Shown one piece after another: positions 26,298 to 36,011 of a stretch of DNA of 53,788 nt. A program made the translations under genes and the position numbers. Position 1 is the first letter of the stretch, and each line of letters begins with the position of its first letter. Origin of the DNA: JBCCCJ01 sp039029315 (GTDB taxonomy: Bacteria > Bacteroidota > Bacteroidia > J057); the NCBI GenBank assembly GCA_039029315.1, contig JBCCGK010000082.1, positions 1-53,788 of the forward strand. The letters are read 5' to 3'. The notes below the pieces were generated by a model. It worked only from the letters and a program-made list of their open reading frames with translations, was not told where the DNA came from and did no database searches.

Positions 26298-28025
26298 TCA
26301 AAGATTTTGTTTTTTCAATTCAGAGATGGCGTGGTTGGCGGCGCGAGCTGTGAGAGCCATATAGGTCAGGGACGGATTTACGCATGAGTTGGAGGTCATG
26401 CAAGCACCATCTGAGACAAAAACATTGTGGCAGCCGTGAACCTGATTGTTTTCATTCAGGACAGAGGTTTTGGGATCGCGGCCCATTCGAGCTGTTCCCA
26501 TTTCATGGATCCCGAAGCCCGGTTCATGATTGTTGTCAAAGCCGACAATGTTTTTCAAGCCAGCCGCCTCCAACATTTCCTCCGCATCAGACTGGATCTG
26601 TTTTCGCATGGACAACTCATTCTCTTTCCATTCACAATCGATGGCCAAAACGGGCTGTCCCCATTTGTCTGTGGTATTGGTGTCAAGTGTTACCTTGTTC
26701 TCGTGATAAGGCAAACATTCTGCAAAGCCTGTGATGAAAAACTCCCAGGGTCCGGGATCTTTAAACAGAGAATCTTTGAAATCTGCCCCAAAACCACTGG
26801 CATTGGCCCCTCTCCCCCATCCTTTGCGATATGCAGATCCCTGATAGCCAAAGCCCCGGACAAATTTGTCAGACTTTGTGGATTCATCCACATTCCAATA
26901 GCGGGGAATGTAAATGCCATTGGGGCGACGACCTTTATAATAAGTTCCTTCATATCCTTCAAAGGTGCCGATGGCTCCGGTTCTGTAGGTATGATCCATC
27001 AAATTGTGGCCCAATTCTCCACTGTCATTGCCCAAGCCGTTCGGAAAGCGATTGGAGGTTGAATTGAGCAAAATCCGGGTCGAACTCAGGGTAGAAGCAT
27101 TGACGAAAATGATGCGAGAAAAATATTCATACATCTCGCCTGACTCAGCATCGATCACCCGAACACCTGTGGCTTTGCCTTGTTGCTCATCGTAGATGAT
27201 GGAGTTGGCGATAGACCAGGGTCGAATGGTCAGGTTTCCAGTGGCATTGGCATAGGGAAGGGTTACGGCATTGCTGCTAAAGAATGCGCTGAAAGGACAA
27301 CCCATGCCACATTTGTTTCTGCCCTGGCATTGTCCACGGCCATTGTGGGGCACTGTGAGATGTGCTGCCCTCCCAATGGTCATATGCCTTCCAGGGAAAG
27401 TGGATTCGATTCGTTTTCGGATATCTTTCTCCACACAATTCAATTCCATTGGGGGCAGGAATTGACCATCAGGCAGTTGTGGCAAGCCCAATTTTTCGCC
27501 GCTGATACCCACAAATTTCTCTACATGGTCATACCAGGGGGCAATGTCTTTATAGCGGATTGGCCAGTCAACACCATGCCCATCCTTGAGATTGGCTTCA
27601 AAATCCAAATCGCTCCAACGATAGGATTGCCGTCCCCATAATTGCGAGCGCCCACCCATCTGATGCGCCCGTAGCCACATGAAAGGCTTGATTTCTGTGT
27701 AAGGATTTTCTTCATCGTTCGCGTAGAAGTCCTTGTTACTCTCCCCAATCCAATTGGTTCGGCCTGCTTTGTAGTGCTTTTTTCTCTCTTCAGGGGTAAT
27801 GCCTCCCCGATACTTCCAATCCCAGGATTCCTTGTTCATATTGGGATAATCCTCAATGTGTTTGATGATTCTGCCGCGCTCCAGAACAAGGGTTTTCAAT
27901 CCCGCTTCACACAACTCTTTGGCAGCCCATCCTCCACTCATGCCCGAGCCAATGACAATGGCATCATAGGTCATATTCTTCTTGGCGTCGATGTTATAAT
28001 TGTAGTCGTAGGTAAAATCAGCCAT
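26298..28025 (-). CDS. GMC oxidoreductase, gluconate 2-dehydrogenase flavoprotein type
   Basis: This 575-residue flavoprotein has the FAD motif GSGMSGG at residues 26-32 within AIVIGSGMSGGWAAKEL, MGGRSQLWGRQ (FAD-contact region), a Cys-rich loop GRGQCQGRNKCGMGC that binds an Fe-S-like or structural site in related dehydrogenases, and the C-terminal GIHEMGTARMG and SCVNPSLTYMALTARAA. No leader is visible; export would go through the Tat leader of the neighbouring small subunit. It is expected to oxidise sugars or sugar acids in the periplasm. It is a second, distinct copy of the arrangement at 9.3-11.3 kb. Confidence 0.88.
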   Translation of the reverse strand: MADFTYDYNYNIDAKKNMTYDAIVIGSGMSGGWAAKELCEAGLKTLVLERGRIIKHIEDYPNMNKESWDWKYRGGITPEERKKHYKAGRTNWIGESNKDFYANDEENPYTEIKPFMWLRAHQMGGRSQLWGRQSYRWSDLDFEANLKDGHGVDWPIRYKDIAPWYDHVEKFVGISGEKLGLPQLPDGQFLPPMELNCVEKDIRKRIESTFPGRHMTIGRAAHLTVPHNGRGQCQGRNKCGMGCPFSAFFSSNAVTLPYANATGNLTIRPWSIANSIIYDEQQGKATGVRVIDAESGEMYEYFSRIIFVNASTLSSTRILLNSTSNRFPNGLGNDSGELGHNLMDHTYRTGAIGTFEGYEGTYYKGRRPNGIYIPRYWNVDESTKSDKFVRGFGYQGSAYRKGWGRGANASGFGADFKDSLFKDPGPWEFFITGFAECLPYHENKVTLDTNTTDKWGQPVLAIDCEWKENELSMRKQIQSDAEEMLEAAGLKNIVGFDNNHEPGFGIHEMGTARMGRDPKTSVLNENNQVHGCHNVFVSDGACMTSNSCVNPSLTYMALTARAANHAISELKKQNL

Positions 28026-28342
28026 AGTAGTAATTAGAATATTTTCAGAACCAATCTAAGGATAATTTTTTTGTTGTGATAGATTGAATCCGTTTTAGGG
28101 TACAATGCTATCGCGCAAACGTATCCAGTCTTTGCTGATTGTGTAGGAGAAGTTCATGCGCTCTCGCCATTGAGAAGCAACCGATGCTAAGCCAAAACTC
28201 CTGTTTTGAAAAGTTTCTTTACCTCATGTACACAGAAGGATGAACCGCGACACAAATAAGCAGCTCCCAGTCGTTTTCTTTCTCCGGGAAGATGTTATCT
28301 TGTTTGCATGGCATTCAAGATTTGTTTTCATCACTTTTCCAC
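28026..28342. other. Divergent intergenic region
   Basis: This 317-bp gap between the GMC and ceramidase genes contains promoters for both directions, presumably. I do not see a clear TAnnTTTG box, RNA gene or repeat. Confidence 0.4.
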
Positions 28343-29740
28343 ATGAAACTCGCACGAAACATACTCCTGAGTATATTGGCCTTGATTCTCATCGCTTTGT
28401 TTCTGTCCATCGATCAGGTAGATTATACGCCCTATTTCGAGTCCGACTACTATCGAGTAAGCCGAGCCCGCCTGGATAGTCTGATGTCTGAGGCAAAGCT
28501 CTCAACTGGCCGACTCCAATTGGGATTTGGGCAGGCCAATATCACACCATCCATTCATCAAGCGCCTGCAAAAGCAGGAAGTTTTGCGCAGGTTCCCCTG
28601 GCAGGATATGGGGTGAGGGATGGCGCTGCTGCTGAAGGGGTTCATGACAGTCTATATGTTTCCGTGATTGCTGTACAGGTGGGTGAAGTCAAGCGATTGC
28701 TTCTGAGTGCCGATATGTTGATTATTCCGTCCCAAATCAGTGCAGCAAGTAGTACGTTGGCGAAGGAGAATCTTGGCATCGACAGAAGTCAAATTTGGTT
28801 CTCGGCTACTCATACCCACTCTGGCATGGGAGGATGGTCAGAAAAATTTGTTGGGGAAATGTTTGGCGGGACATACAATCCTGCCATTGAGACCTGGTTG
28901 GCGAAGCGATTTCTCCTGGCAATGGAACAAGCCATAGACGATCTACAACCTGGACGATTAGGGATTGGGCGTTTTGACGCTGCTGCCCATGTACAGAATA
29001 GAATTTTGGGTGAGCGAGGGGAGGAAGATTCAGAATATGTCCTGATCCGGATGGAACAGGATACTGGAAAAAAGGCTGTCCTTGGGGCCTTTGATGGGCA
29101 TGCGACGACCTTGGGAGGCAATAACCTCCTCTTCAGTGGAGATTATCCTGGATTTTGGAGAAAAACCTTGAAAGAAGCCGGTTTTGATTATGCAGTGTTC
29201 TTTGCTGGAAGTGTTGGAAGTCATGCTGTGGATGCAAAGGGTGATTCTTTTGAAAAGATGGAAGCCGTGGGCAAAGCACTTGCTGATAGTGTCCTGAAAT
29301 ATTATCCGCGCATTCCTCTTCAGGATACGATATCTCTTGCTTCAATAACTGCGGAATTGGACCTGCCTCAGTTACAAGTGAGGATATCAGAAGGTCTGAA
29401 ACTCGATCCTTTTCTGAGCAAACAATTATTCCCTCCCATCGGCAAGGTTCATATTCAGGCCATGAGACTGGGAAATCTTATCTGGGCCACTGCACCTGCA
29501 GATTTCAGTGGTGAAATGGCCATCGATCTCAAAAATGAAATGTATCGACGTGGCTACCAGGGACTTGTTACGAGTTTCAATGGTGGCTATGTTGGATATG
29601 TGATTCCAGCCAAATACTATCATTTCAATCAGTATGAAGCGAGAACCATGTCATGGTTTGGACCGGGCCTGAATCCTTTTGTTGAGGAAATGATCAGACG
29701 GAGTATGGAGTTTATGGCCTCTGAGGTCGAGAAGCCTTAG
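28343..29740 (+). CDS. Neutral/alkaline ceramidase-like hydrolase
   Basis: The product is 465 residues with an N-terminal membrane anchor (RNILLSILALILIALFLSI); the ATG at 28343 gives this leader, while 28292 adds 17 unrelated residues. The region GFGQANITP, GVHDSLYVSVIAV and IWFSATHTHSG (His157, His159) matches the zinc-binding N-terminal domain of neutral ceramidases, which cut the amide of ceramides. The GxDxSPN-like nucleophile loop of bacterial ceramidases is not clear; FFAGSVGSHA is in a comparable place. The small C-terminal immunoglobulin-like domain of true ceramidases seems missing, so the substrate may differ. Confidence 0.8.
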   Translation: MKLARNILLSILALILIALFLSIDQVDYTPYFESDYYRVSRARLDSLMSEAKLSTGRLQLGFGQANITPSIHQAPAKAGSFAQVPLAGYGVRDGAAAEGVHDSLYVSVIAVQVGEVKRLLLSADMLIIPSQISAASSTLAKENLGIDRSQIWFSATHTHSGMGGWSEKFVGEMFGGTYNPAIETWLAKRFLLAMEQAIDDLQPGRLGIGRFDAAAHVQNRILGERGEEDSEYVLIRMEQDTGKKAVLGAFDGHATTLGGNNLLFSGDYPGFWRKTLKEAGFDYAVFFAGSVGSHAVDAKGDSFEKMEAVGKALADSVLKYYPRIPLQDTISLASITAELDLPQLQVRISEGLKLDPFLSKQLFPPIGKVHIQAMRLGNLIWATAPADFSGEMAIDLKNEMYRRGYQGLVTSFNGGYVGYVIPAKYYHFNQYEARTMSWFGPGLNPFVEEMIRRSMEFMASEVEKP

Positions 29741-29827
29741 TAACAAATGGTTTCTTTTTGTTTTAGATTCCCATCAAGGTCCACAGCCTCAACAAATCGC
29801 AGCTTTTCATCAAAAGCCAAGCCTGAC

Positions 29828-30997
29828 CTATTCCTGGAAAAAACAAATCACGCCCTTCTTATTGGCATTGACAAGATCCGGCTTGCCATCGCCATTCACG
29901 TCTTCGATGACTGTATCCACGCCAACTCCGGAATCATCATCAATCTTGTGCAATTCCCAATCGACGCCCCCATTTTCCCCTGCCTGAAAGGAAATCCAGT
30001 ATAGCACCGCTGGTTCCAGACCTCCGGGGTCCTTGCTATTATGGGCAAAATAACGCTTCCCTGTTACCAATTCAGGCTGCCCATCTCCATTCAGATCCGC
30101 GAAGTCCACAGCATGCGTCTGAGAAAAGGAGCTGTCGATCAAATGGCGACGAAAGCTCATCTCACCATTCTCCGGGATTTGTTCATGCCACCACATTCCA
30201 TAAGCGTGAGCAGAAGCCGAAAACACATCATTGTCTCCATCAGCATCAAAATCGAAGACGTGCATATGGGAACACGGTTCTCCCCAATCGACTGCATGAA
30301 AGGTCCAGCCTTGCTGTTCCCGATCTTCCGGGGCCTCCCACCAACCCTGGCGAATGAGAATGTCTTTTCGTCCGTCTCCATTGATATCACCCAATCCCAA
30401 TCCATGAGAAAAACGCTTCGTACCAGGCGCATTGGGTCCGCTGATAGCTCGTTTTTTCCATGCTGTCCCACTCCCCTTCCCAGGTGGCTGAAACCAAAAC
30501 ATTTCTCTGGTTTTTTCATTTCCGAAGACAAGATCCTGCCGACCATCTGCATCCACATCGACAAAGAGAGGAGACTCATTACAAACAGCAGAATCAATCA
30601 GAAAAGCTTCCCAATGCTGCTCCGCAGCTTGAGGATTGCGGTACCACCAGACAGGTTTTCCGGGGAAACCGACTCGAATCCAATCCATCCACCCATCCTG
30701 ATCGACATCCATAGAGAAGGAGAAAAAGGCATCACTCCATTCTTTGGTATGGTCAAAATGGTGCGGCTCTCTCATCTCATGGGCCTGCCAATGGGGCGCT
30801 TCAAACCAGAAGGAACCTGCCAGCAGATCCTTTTTGCCGTCCTTGTTGACATCTGCCACGGCTATTCCTTCTCCAATAAATTTCTCATAAATGATTTCCT
30901 TTCGAAACCTCATTTCCTTGTCAGGTTCCGCTTGCTGTCTGCAAGAAAGGAAGGTGATGGACAGAGCGATTATCAATACGGACCAAAATGATTGCAT
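29828..30997 (-). CDS. VCBS/FG-GAP repeat lipoprotein
   Basis: The protein has a lipoprotein signal with lipobox FLSC. The mature part holds seven calcium-loop repeats of the type DVNKDGKKDLL, DVDQDGWMDWI, DVDADGRQDLV, DINGDGRKDIL, DFDADGDNDVF, DLNGDGQPELV and DVNGDGKPDLV, spaced 35-60 residues apart, so a seven-bladed propeller of the FG-GAP/VCBS type is likely. The start at 31018 overlaps the upstream gene by 11 bp; the start at 30997 lies just past that stop and gives the compact lipoprotein signal. It is the downstream partner of the giant cytochrome lipoprotein and may bind carbohydrate or protein on the cell surface. Confidence 0.82.
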   Translation of the reverse strand: MQSFWSVLIIALSITFLSCRQQAEPDKEMRFRKEIIYEKFIGEGIAVADVNKDGKKDLLAGSFWFEAPHWQAHEMREPHHFDHTKEWSDAFFSFSMDVDQDGWMDWIRVGFPGKPVWWYRNPQAAEQHWEAFLIDSAVCNESPLFVDVDADGRQDLVFGNEKTREMFWFQPPGKGSGTAWKKRAISGPNAPGTKRFSHGLGLGDINGDGRKDILIRQGWWEAPEDREQQGWTFHAVDWGEPCSHMHVFDFDADGDNDVFSASAHAYGMWWHEQIPENGEMSFRRHLIDSSFSQTHAVDFADLNGDGQPELVTGKRYFAHNSKDPGGLEPAVLYWISFQAGENGGVDWELHKIDDDSGVGVDTVIEDVNGDGKPDLVNANKKGVICFFQE

Positions 30998-31007
30998 AGG
31001 AAAAGGA

Positions 31008-34000
31008 TTATTGTTCATTCAACAAAAACGCCAGTAAATCATAGAAATCTTCTTCTGGGATCACCTCTGCAAAATGTGCTGGCATCAAGGAATAGGGAGA
31101 AAGCTTTTGCTCGACTATCTCCTCTTTTTGAATCGAAAACTCCTGCCCTGCGACATCCGAGAATACCCTCAATTGCCCTTCTTCTCGCAAAAACAAGCCG
31201 CTTTTGCTTTGCCCATCTTTCAGACGCAATAGATATGTTTTGAAGGCTTTGGAAATGTTTCTGTTTGGGTCGAGGATTTTTTCGGAAAGGGCCCCGATTC
31301 CCCAATTCCCGATTCCGTCCAATTGTGGGCCGATTTGTCCTCCCTGCCCATCGATCTGATGACAGGCAGTGCAGTGTTGGGTGAACACCGATCGGCCATT
31401 CTCGATAGAATGCCGCTGCATACGAAATCCCTTCGCGCGATCACTGATCAGGGATTCGATCTTTTCGTCTGGGAGAAGAACACCATCGGTGAAAGCGTTC
31501 AATTGTTCTTGTTGCGATGAGGTAGCACTCGCTTCCAATCGTTCTTGCAGGCTGGGTTCGAGGAGGAGGCGGGGAGAGAACATTCCTTGTTCGGCTGCCG
31601 CAAGAAGCAGGGCGACTCCCTCAGAATTGGCAGCCAGATTCTCAGCCATTTCTTTTTGCGTCCGATAGGGAAGTTCATTCACGGCAGAGGAGAGAATGCC
31701 CTTGCTACTGAGCAGTACCGACAATCGCTCCTTGAGCAATAAAGGTTCCCCCTCCTTTGAAACGACTTCCTGCACGAGGGTAATTGTTTGGCTTTCATCG
31801 AATTTCAGGAGCATGGCTGCGGCTTCCTCCCGCGCAAAAATGTCCGCCCTTCCATTGGCAAGTAGCTGTTGCATCGCTGCTTGCAAGGCAGTTAGCTTGT
31901 ATTCCTCAGCGATTCTGCAAGCAAATTGTAACTGGTCTGATTGTTCATCAGGTCCTGATGTTGGAAGCTCAACTAGCGCGGGGTCAATTTCACCCAGGGC
32001 CACAACATCTCCCCAGGCTCCGGAACCATCAACCAGTTGAAGATAGGCCAATTGGCCTTCATATGTCTTCAGGGACCAGCTGATGGTTTGATTCATGTGC
32101 TGGTCGGTGGCAAGTGTCCGGACAATCAGGCTGTCTGTGGAAGCAAGTCGAAGTTCTACCCAGCTATGAGGAGGAGCTGGTGTTTCATTAATACTGGGTT
32201 CGTTTTGACCACCAGTAAGGAAGAAGCTCAGCTTCGATGGGAGCTGAAATGGAGGAGATTGAATGCTGCTGATAAATGACCCGACGCCATTCCTGGGGCC
32301 ACTGGCGATCACGCGAATGGGGCCAGGCACATCAGGCTCTGAGTAGTCCCATATTCGCCAGGGATTGCGCTGAGATGGGTAATGATCATGAGGAATGACG
32401 TACCATCCCTGGGTATTGGCTGCACTTGTCTGCAATACCTCTGTTGTCAGATCGGTGATCAATGCTTTGCCTTTGGGAGATATGCTTCTTCCTGCTTCCG
32501 TCAAGCCTTCCATGAGTTGTTCCAAATACCCGAGGGCATCTTGTGGAGATTTCTCTGATCGGATTTCGAGTATGGACAAGAGACGGTCCAGGGTAGAGGC
32601 ATCCGTATACCTTCCAATGTGACGAACAAATTCTCTTGTTCTCTTCACCGATCCTTCAAAACGATGCAAGTGTTCGGTCAAATATTGGGCAGCTTGCTGG
32701 GAATTTACCCCCAACATCAATGCAGCCAGGGTCTTTGCCTCCTGTTCTTCCCAGCTTTGCTCCAGGACCCATGTTAAGAGGGTAGGACTTCTCAACTGAT
32801 CCCGGATGGCTTGTCTGGTGGAGTAGAAAAAATGAGAATCCTCCTCCGATACACGATCTCGCAAGGCCAGAAGGATGCTGAGATGGTCGGGAGAAGGATG
32901 TTGGGACAAGACCATGGTGGCCTGTCGTTGGATATGCGGACTGCTATGTTGAATGGCATGGACAACCAGCTCCAATAGGGAAGCATCTACTTCCTGCATT
33001 TCAAAGAGAATGCGCAAGGCATGGATTGTTTTCAGCAGATCTTCACTTTGCAAAGCTGCTCTCAGTTGAGCTGTCGAAAGAGATTCCAAGCGAAAAAGAA
33101 TCCACAATCCCTGTACATATTGATGCGCGCTGGTCTCTGCTGAAGCCAGCATGGCAGAGATATCTTCAGCTGCCTCAGCCCCATATTTGTCCACAATCTG
33201 ATCTGCCACTCGCATGCGCAGAGGGAGATTGGGATGGTCCAATCCCTGGATCAACTGCCTCATATCCGCCTTCGTCCAATCGGTCATTTGATCGCTTCCT
33301 TTCGCTCCTTTGTATACGATTCGCCAGATTCGGCCTCGTTGTCGGTCCCGGCCCGGATGATCCAGTGGCACTTCATAGTGCCCGATGATGCGGTTGTAGA
33401 AGTCCGCAATGTATATCGCCCCATCTGGTCCCAGCTTGACATCGACTGGCCGGAACCAGGGATCTTCACTGACAATGAAATCATCCTCCCATCGAATCTT
33501 TGGCGTCGTCCCTTCCATCGTCATTGTGCTTCGATAGACCCGACTTTTGACGACATCACCTATGAAAAAACTGTTCCTGTAATCTTCAGGGTATTGGGTT
33601 CCGAGATAATAGTCCAATCCTGCCAAGGCTGTCGATCCGTAATTGTGATCCATCAGCGCAGGTCCAAATCCAATGCCCGTGGGTTTTTTGGCAAAATGGG
33701 GATAATCCGCTCCCCTCACCAATTGGTAAATGGGGCTGGTATGACAATCCGAAGAATAGGTGTAGCCCATTTCATCATAGGCATAGCCATAGGGATTGAC
33801 TCTTCCTGTGGTTGTGAATTCCAAATGGCTGCCATCAGCCCGAAAGCGAAAAGTATTGCCAGAATTGAGGACGATTGTATCTCCATCACTCCCCGCCACA
33901 GTAGAGGTATTCGCAAATCCATGATCGGCATGAATCCAGCCATCCCAGGAGCGAATAAGGTTGTTGACCATGCCATGCGTATCCTTATATTCAAATCCTT

Positions 34001-34508
34001 TGTAGAGTACTTTGCGCTCATCGACCTTATCATCCCCATCTCGGTCGATATAGTGGTCGATACTCGGTATGCTATAGGCGATGGCCCCATCATGAACGGG
34101 CACAATGCCAATAGGAATGTTGAGCCCTTCGGCAAAGACTGTTATCTTTTCTGCCTTGCCATCTCCATCGGCATCCTCCAGGATAGAGATTTTGTCTTTC
34201 GCCTTTCCACTCGTGTCTGCAAATGGATATTCATAGGACTGTGTCAGCCACATCCTTCCTTTGGCATCGAATGCCATGTTCAAAGGTTTGCCGATATCTG
34301 GTTCGGAGGCAAATAGCTGGATCTCGAATCCCGGTGGCAGTCGAAAGCCCGCTTTTTCTTCTTCGGGACTTCGTGCCTCTGTTGTCCGAATATTCTGGCT
34401 GAATTCCTCGGTTGGAAGGTTCTGACTTAGCCTGGTACAAGCCAGAACTAGCAAAATAGAAAGAAAACTGCCGATTAATAGTTGTCTATATAATTGGGAT
34501 GAGTTCAT
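31008..34508 (-). CDS. PVC-type heme-binding protein: propeller, HEAT and cytochrome c
   Basis: This 1166-residue lipoprotein (lipobox LACT) follows the architecture first noted in planctomycetes: an N-terminal NHL/sugar-dehydrogenase-like beta-propeller (about residues 50-400, with GFEIQLFASEPDIGKP and RPVDVKLGPDGAIYIADFYN), a HEAT-like helical middle (about 430-650), a carbohydrate-binding-like beta domain (about 680-830), and a C-terminal c-type cytochrome with C1046-T-A-C-H1050, in HCTACHQIDGQGGQIGP. The DPNRNISKAFKTY segment is typical of these cytochromes. The protein probably oxidises a sugar or related substrate and passes electrons to a periplasmic chain. The start at 34508 gives the lipoprotein leader. 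It is followed, with overlap, by the VCBS gene. Confidence 0.88.
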   Translation of the reverse strand: MNSSQLYRQLLIGSFLSILLVLACTRLSQNLPTEEFSQNIRTTEARSPEEEKAGFRLPPGFEIQLFASEPDIGKPLNMAFDAKGRMWLTQSYEYPFADTSGKAKDKISILEDADGDGKAEKITVFAEGLNIPIGIVPVHDGAIAYSIPSIDHYIDRDGDDKVDERKVLYKGFEYKDTHGMVNNLIRSWDGWIHADHGFANTSTVAGSDGDTIVLNSGNTFRFRADGSHLEFTTTGRVNPYGYAYDEMGYTYSSDCHTSPIYQLVRGADYPHFAKKPTGIGFGPALMDHNYGSTALAGLDYYLGTQYPEDYRNSFFIGDVVKSRVYRSTMTMEGTTPKIRWEDDFIVSEDPWFRPVDVKLGPDGAIYIADFYNRIIGHYEVPLDHPGRDRQRGRIWRIVYKGAKGSDQMTDWTKADMRQLIQGLDHPNLPLRMRVADQIVDKYGAEAAEDISAMLASAETSAHQYVQGLWILFRLESLSTAQLRAALQSEDLLKTIHALRILFEMQEVDASLLELVVHAIQHSSPHIQRQATMVLSQHPSPDHLSILLALRDRVSEEDSHFFYSTRQAIRDQLRSPTLLTWVLEQSWEEQEAKTLAALMLGVNSQQAAQYLTEHLHRFEGSVKRTREFVRHIGRYTDASTLDRLLSILEIRSEKSPQDALGYLEQLMEGLTEAGRSISPKGKALITDLTTEVLQTSAANTQGWYVIPHDHYPSQRNPWRIWDYSEPDVPGPIRVIASGPRNGVGSFISSIQSPPFQLPSKLSFFLTGGQNEPSINETPAPPHSWVELRLASTDSLIVRTLATDQHMNQTISWSLKTYEGQLAYLQLVDGSGAWGDVVALGEIDPALVELPTSGPDEQSDQLQFACRIAEEYKLTALQAAMQQLLANGRADIFAREEAAAMLLKFDESQTITLVQEVVSKEGEPLLLKERLSVLLSSKGILSSAVNELPYRTQKEMAENLAANSEGVALLLAAAEQGMFSPRLLLEPSLQERLEASATSSQQEQLNAFTDGVLLPDEKIESLISDRAKGFRMQRHSIENGRSVFTQHCTACHQIDGQGGQIGPQLDGIGNWGIGALSEKILDPNRNISKAFKTYLLRLKDGQSKSGLFLREEGQLRVFSDVAGQEFSIQKEEIVEQKLSPYSLMPAHFAEVIPEEDFYDLLAFLLNEQ

Positions 34509-34541
34509 AAAGAGGAAGGGAAAAATGTGAGGGTTTATTCC

Positions 34542-34572
34542 CAAAGCTAGAATTATCAGGTCGAATCTCCAA
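34542..34572 (-). promoter_or_regulatory. Bacteroidota-type promoter of the cytochrome lipoprotein gene
   Basis: On the minus strand TTG (34572-34570) is followed, after exactly 20 nt, by TAGCTTTG (34549-34542), a good match to the −33 TTG / −7 TAnnTTTG consensus. The start codon at 34508 lies 33 nt further on. Confidence 0.65.
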
Positions 34573-34609
34573 GAAATGATTTCTCTGAATAGGAGGAGGA
34601 ATTCCAGGA

Positions 34610-35398
34610 ATGCTTTTATCTTTTGCGGAAAAATATCCTATGTCGAGTTTGTCAGGAAAAAAAGCCCTTATCACTGGTGCAAGTCGCGGAATTGGCGCAG
34701 GTGTTGCTGTTGGTCTGGCCCAAAAAGGTGCAGATGTTGTCATCCATTATTATCAGGATCAAGATCTGATCCAGGCCCAGCAAGTGGAGCAAGAAATCAA
34801 TGCGCTGGGAAGACAAAGCATATTGGTTCAGGCTGATGTCAGCAAGTTGCCAGATATTGAGCGCATGTTCGATCAGGTAGAAGCGACATGGGGCTCGCTT
34901 GACATTCTGGTCAACAATGCAGGAATCCTCATCAGTAAGCCTCTTCTTGATTTGACCAAAGATGATTATCAAGATCTCATGCATACCAATCTCCGTGGGG
35001 CTTTCTTTTGTGCGCAAAGAGTCTTGGCAGGCATGGTCGCTCAAGCCTGGGGCAGAATTATCAATATTTCCTCTGTTCACGAAAAAATGCCAACAGGATT
35101 CAGTGCCATCTATAGCATGTCCAAAGGCGGCATGATGATGATGTGCAAAGAGCTTGCACGCGATTTTTCAAGACATGGGATCACTGTCAATAACATTGCT
35201 CCAGGTGCGATCCGCACGGACATCAACCGGGCGTTTCTTTCTGACCCAGCCAATGAAGCGGAATTGATTGAGAGAATTCCTGCTCGATTCATTGCAGAAC
35301 CAAAAGATATCGGTGCCACAGCGGCTTTCTTGGCTTCCGAAGATGCCAGATATATTACTGGAACTACTCTGTATGTTGATGGGGGGTTGGCGATGTAA
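34610..35398 (+). CDS. Short-chain dehydrogenase/reductase
   Basis: The 262-residue SDR has TGASRGIG at residues 22-29, NNAG at 102-105, catalytic Ser154, Tyr168 and Lys172 (IYSMSKGG). The C-terminal YITGTTLYVDGGLAM is the glucose-1-dehydrogenase/FabG-type ending. The start is supported by a rare, strong ribosome-binding site AGGAGGAGG at 34591; an internal ATG at 34640 is the alternative. It is divergent from the cytochrome lipoprotein gene with a 101-bp gap, so the two may be coregulated. Activity on a sugar is plausible from the neighbours only. Confidence 0.85.
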   Translation: MLLSFAEKYPMSSLSGKKALITGASRGIGAGVAVGLAQKGADVVIHYYQDQDLIQAQQVEQEINALGRQSILVQADVSKLPDIERMFDQVEATWGSLDILVNNAGILISKPLLDLTKDDYQDLMHTNLRGAFFCAQRVLAGMVAQAWGRIINISSVHEKMPTGFSAIYSMSKGGMMMMCKELARDFSRHGITVNNIAPGAIRTDINRAFLSDPANEAELIERIPARFIAEPKDIGATAAFLASEDARYITGTTLYVDGGLAM

Positions 35399-35477
35399 CA
35401 GAGACATCGATGTAGGTGATGCCTGATGCCTGATAAAGAAAATCTAGAAAACGTGGTTTATGAGTTAAATTAACTAG

Positions 35478-35594
35478 GTCGTGTTCGAAAAATAGTTTTC
35501 CATCATTAAGCTCGAATTCCAAGTGCCGTTTTCAGGCCGTGAAGAGCGATTTTGATGGAGCAAAAATTTGGCTCTGGTATTTTTCGAACACAAC
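35478..35594. mobile_element. 117-bp MITE-like element (TSD CTAG)
   Basis: Left end GTCGTGTTCGAAAAATA and right end TATTTTTCGAACACAAC form a 17-bp terminal inverted repeat with one mismatch. CTAG flanks both sides (35474-35477 and 35595-35598). CTAR duplications are made by the IS5 subgroup of the IS5 family. There is no coding capacity. Confidence 0.8.
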
Positions 35595-35598
35595 CTAG

Positions 35599-36011
35599 GC
35601 TTTAGCCATTATGTATTTCAAAAAGACGTTCCATTGGTTTTAGATCAATGGTTTCCCAAATTCACCAAATAAATATTAAACATCGACCCCAATATAGGTC
35701 AGAAAGGGGATGTGTTTTAATTAAAAAAAGGCCTTTTTGATAGCTGTAGACTTATTTGACTTTCTCAATAATGGCCAAAGTCAAACTAAGACACTCTTGA
35801 TTAAACAGGTCTTCCCCACTCTACGTCTACCATAAACGATCACCATTTCAGATTTTGGGGATGCCAAGGATTTCTTGAGGATTTTTTGATGTTTTTCTCT
35901 ACCGATCAGCATGGGCATTTGCCAAATTTGAGGACTTAAAAGAGTTTATATTTGGCTTAATCCAGGGTTTTACAGTTTTCTTTAAAGAAGATGCTTAATC
36001 AATCAAGCATT
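35599..36011. other. Gene-free AT-rich stretch
   Basis: This interval, together with 35399-35473, makes a 600-bp gap before the esterase gene. No reading frame of quality, RNA gene or repeat with a second full copy is visible apart from the 117-bp element. Confidence 0.45.

Noticed and set aside
33234..34316. Long rightward frame of 360 codons within the cytochrome lipoprotein gene
   Set aside because: It is antisense to clear propeller motifs and the heme gene; it shows no family pattern of its own.
126..35788. Short similarity TGGCYAAAGTCAAACT at 126 and 35772, and ATAGCTGTAGAYTTAT at 2069 and 35744
   Set aside because: Each match is about 15 bp and the order differs; not enough for a repeat or a moved locus.
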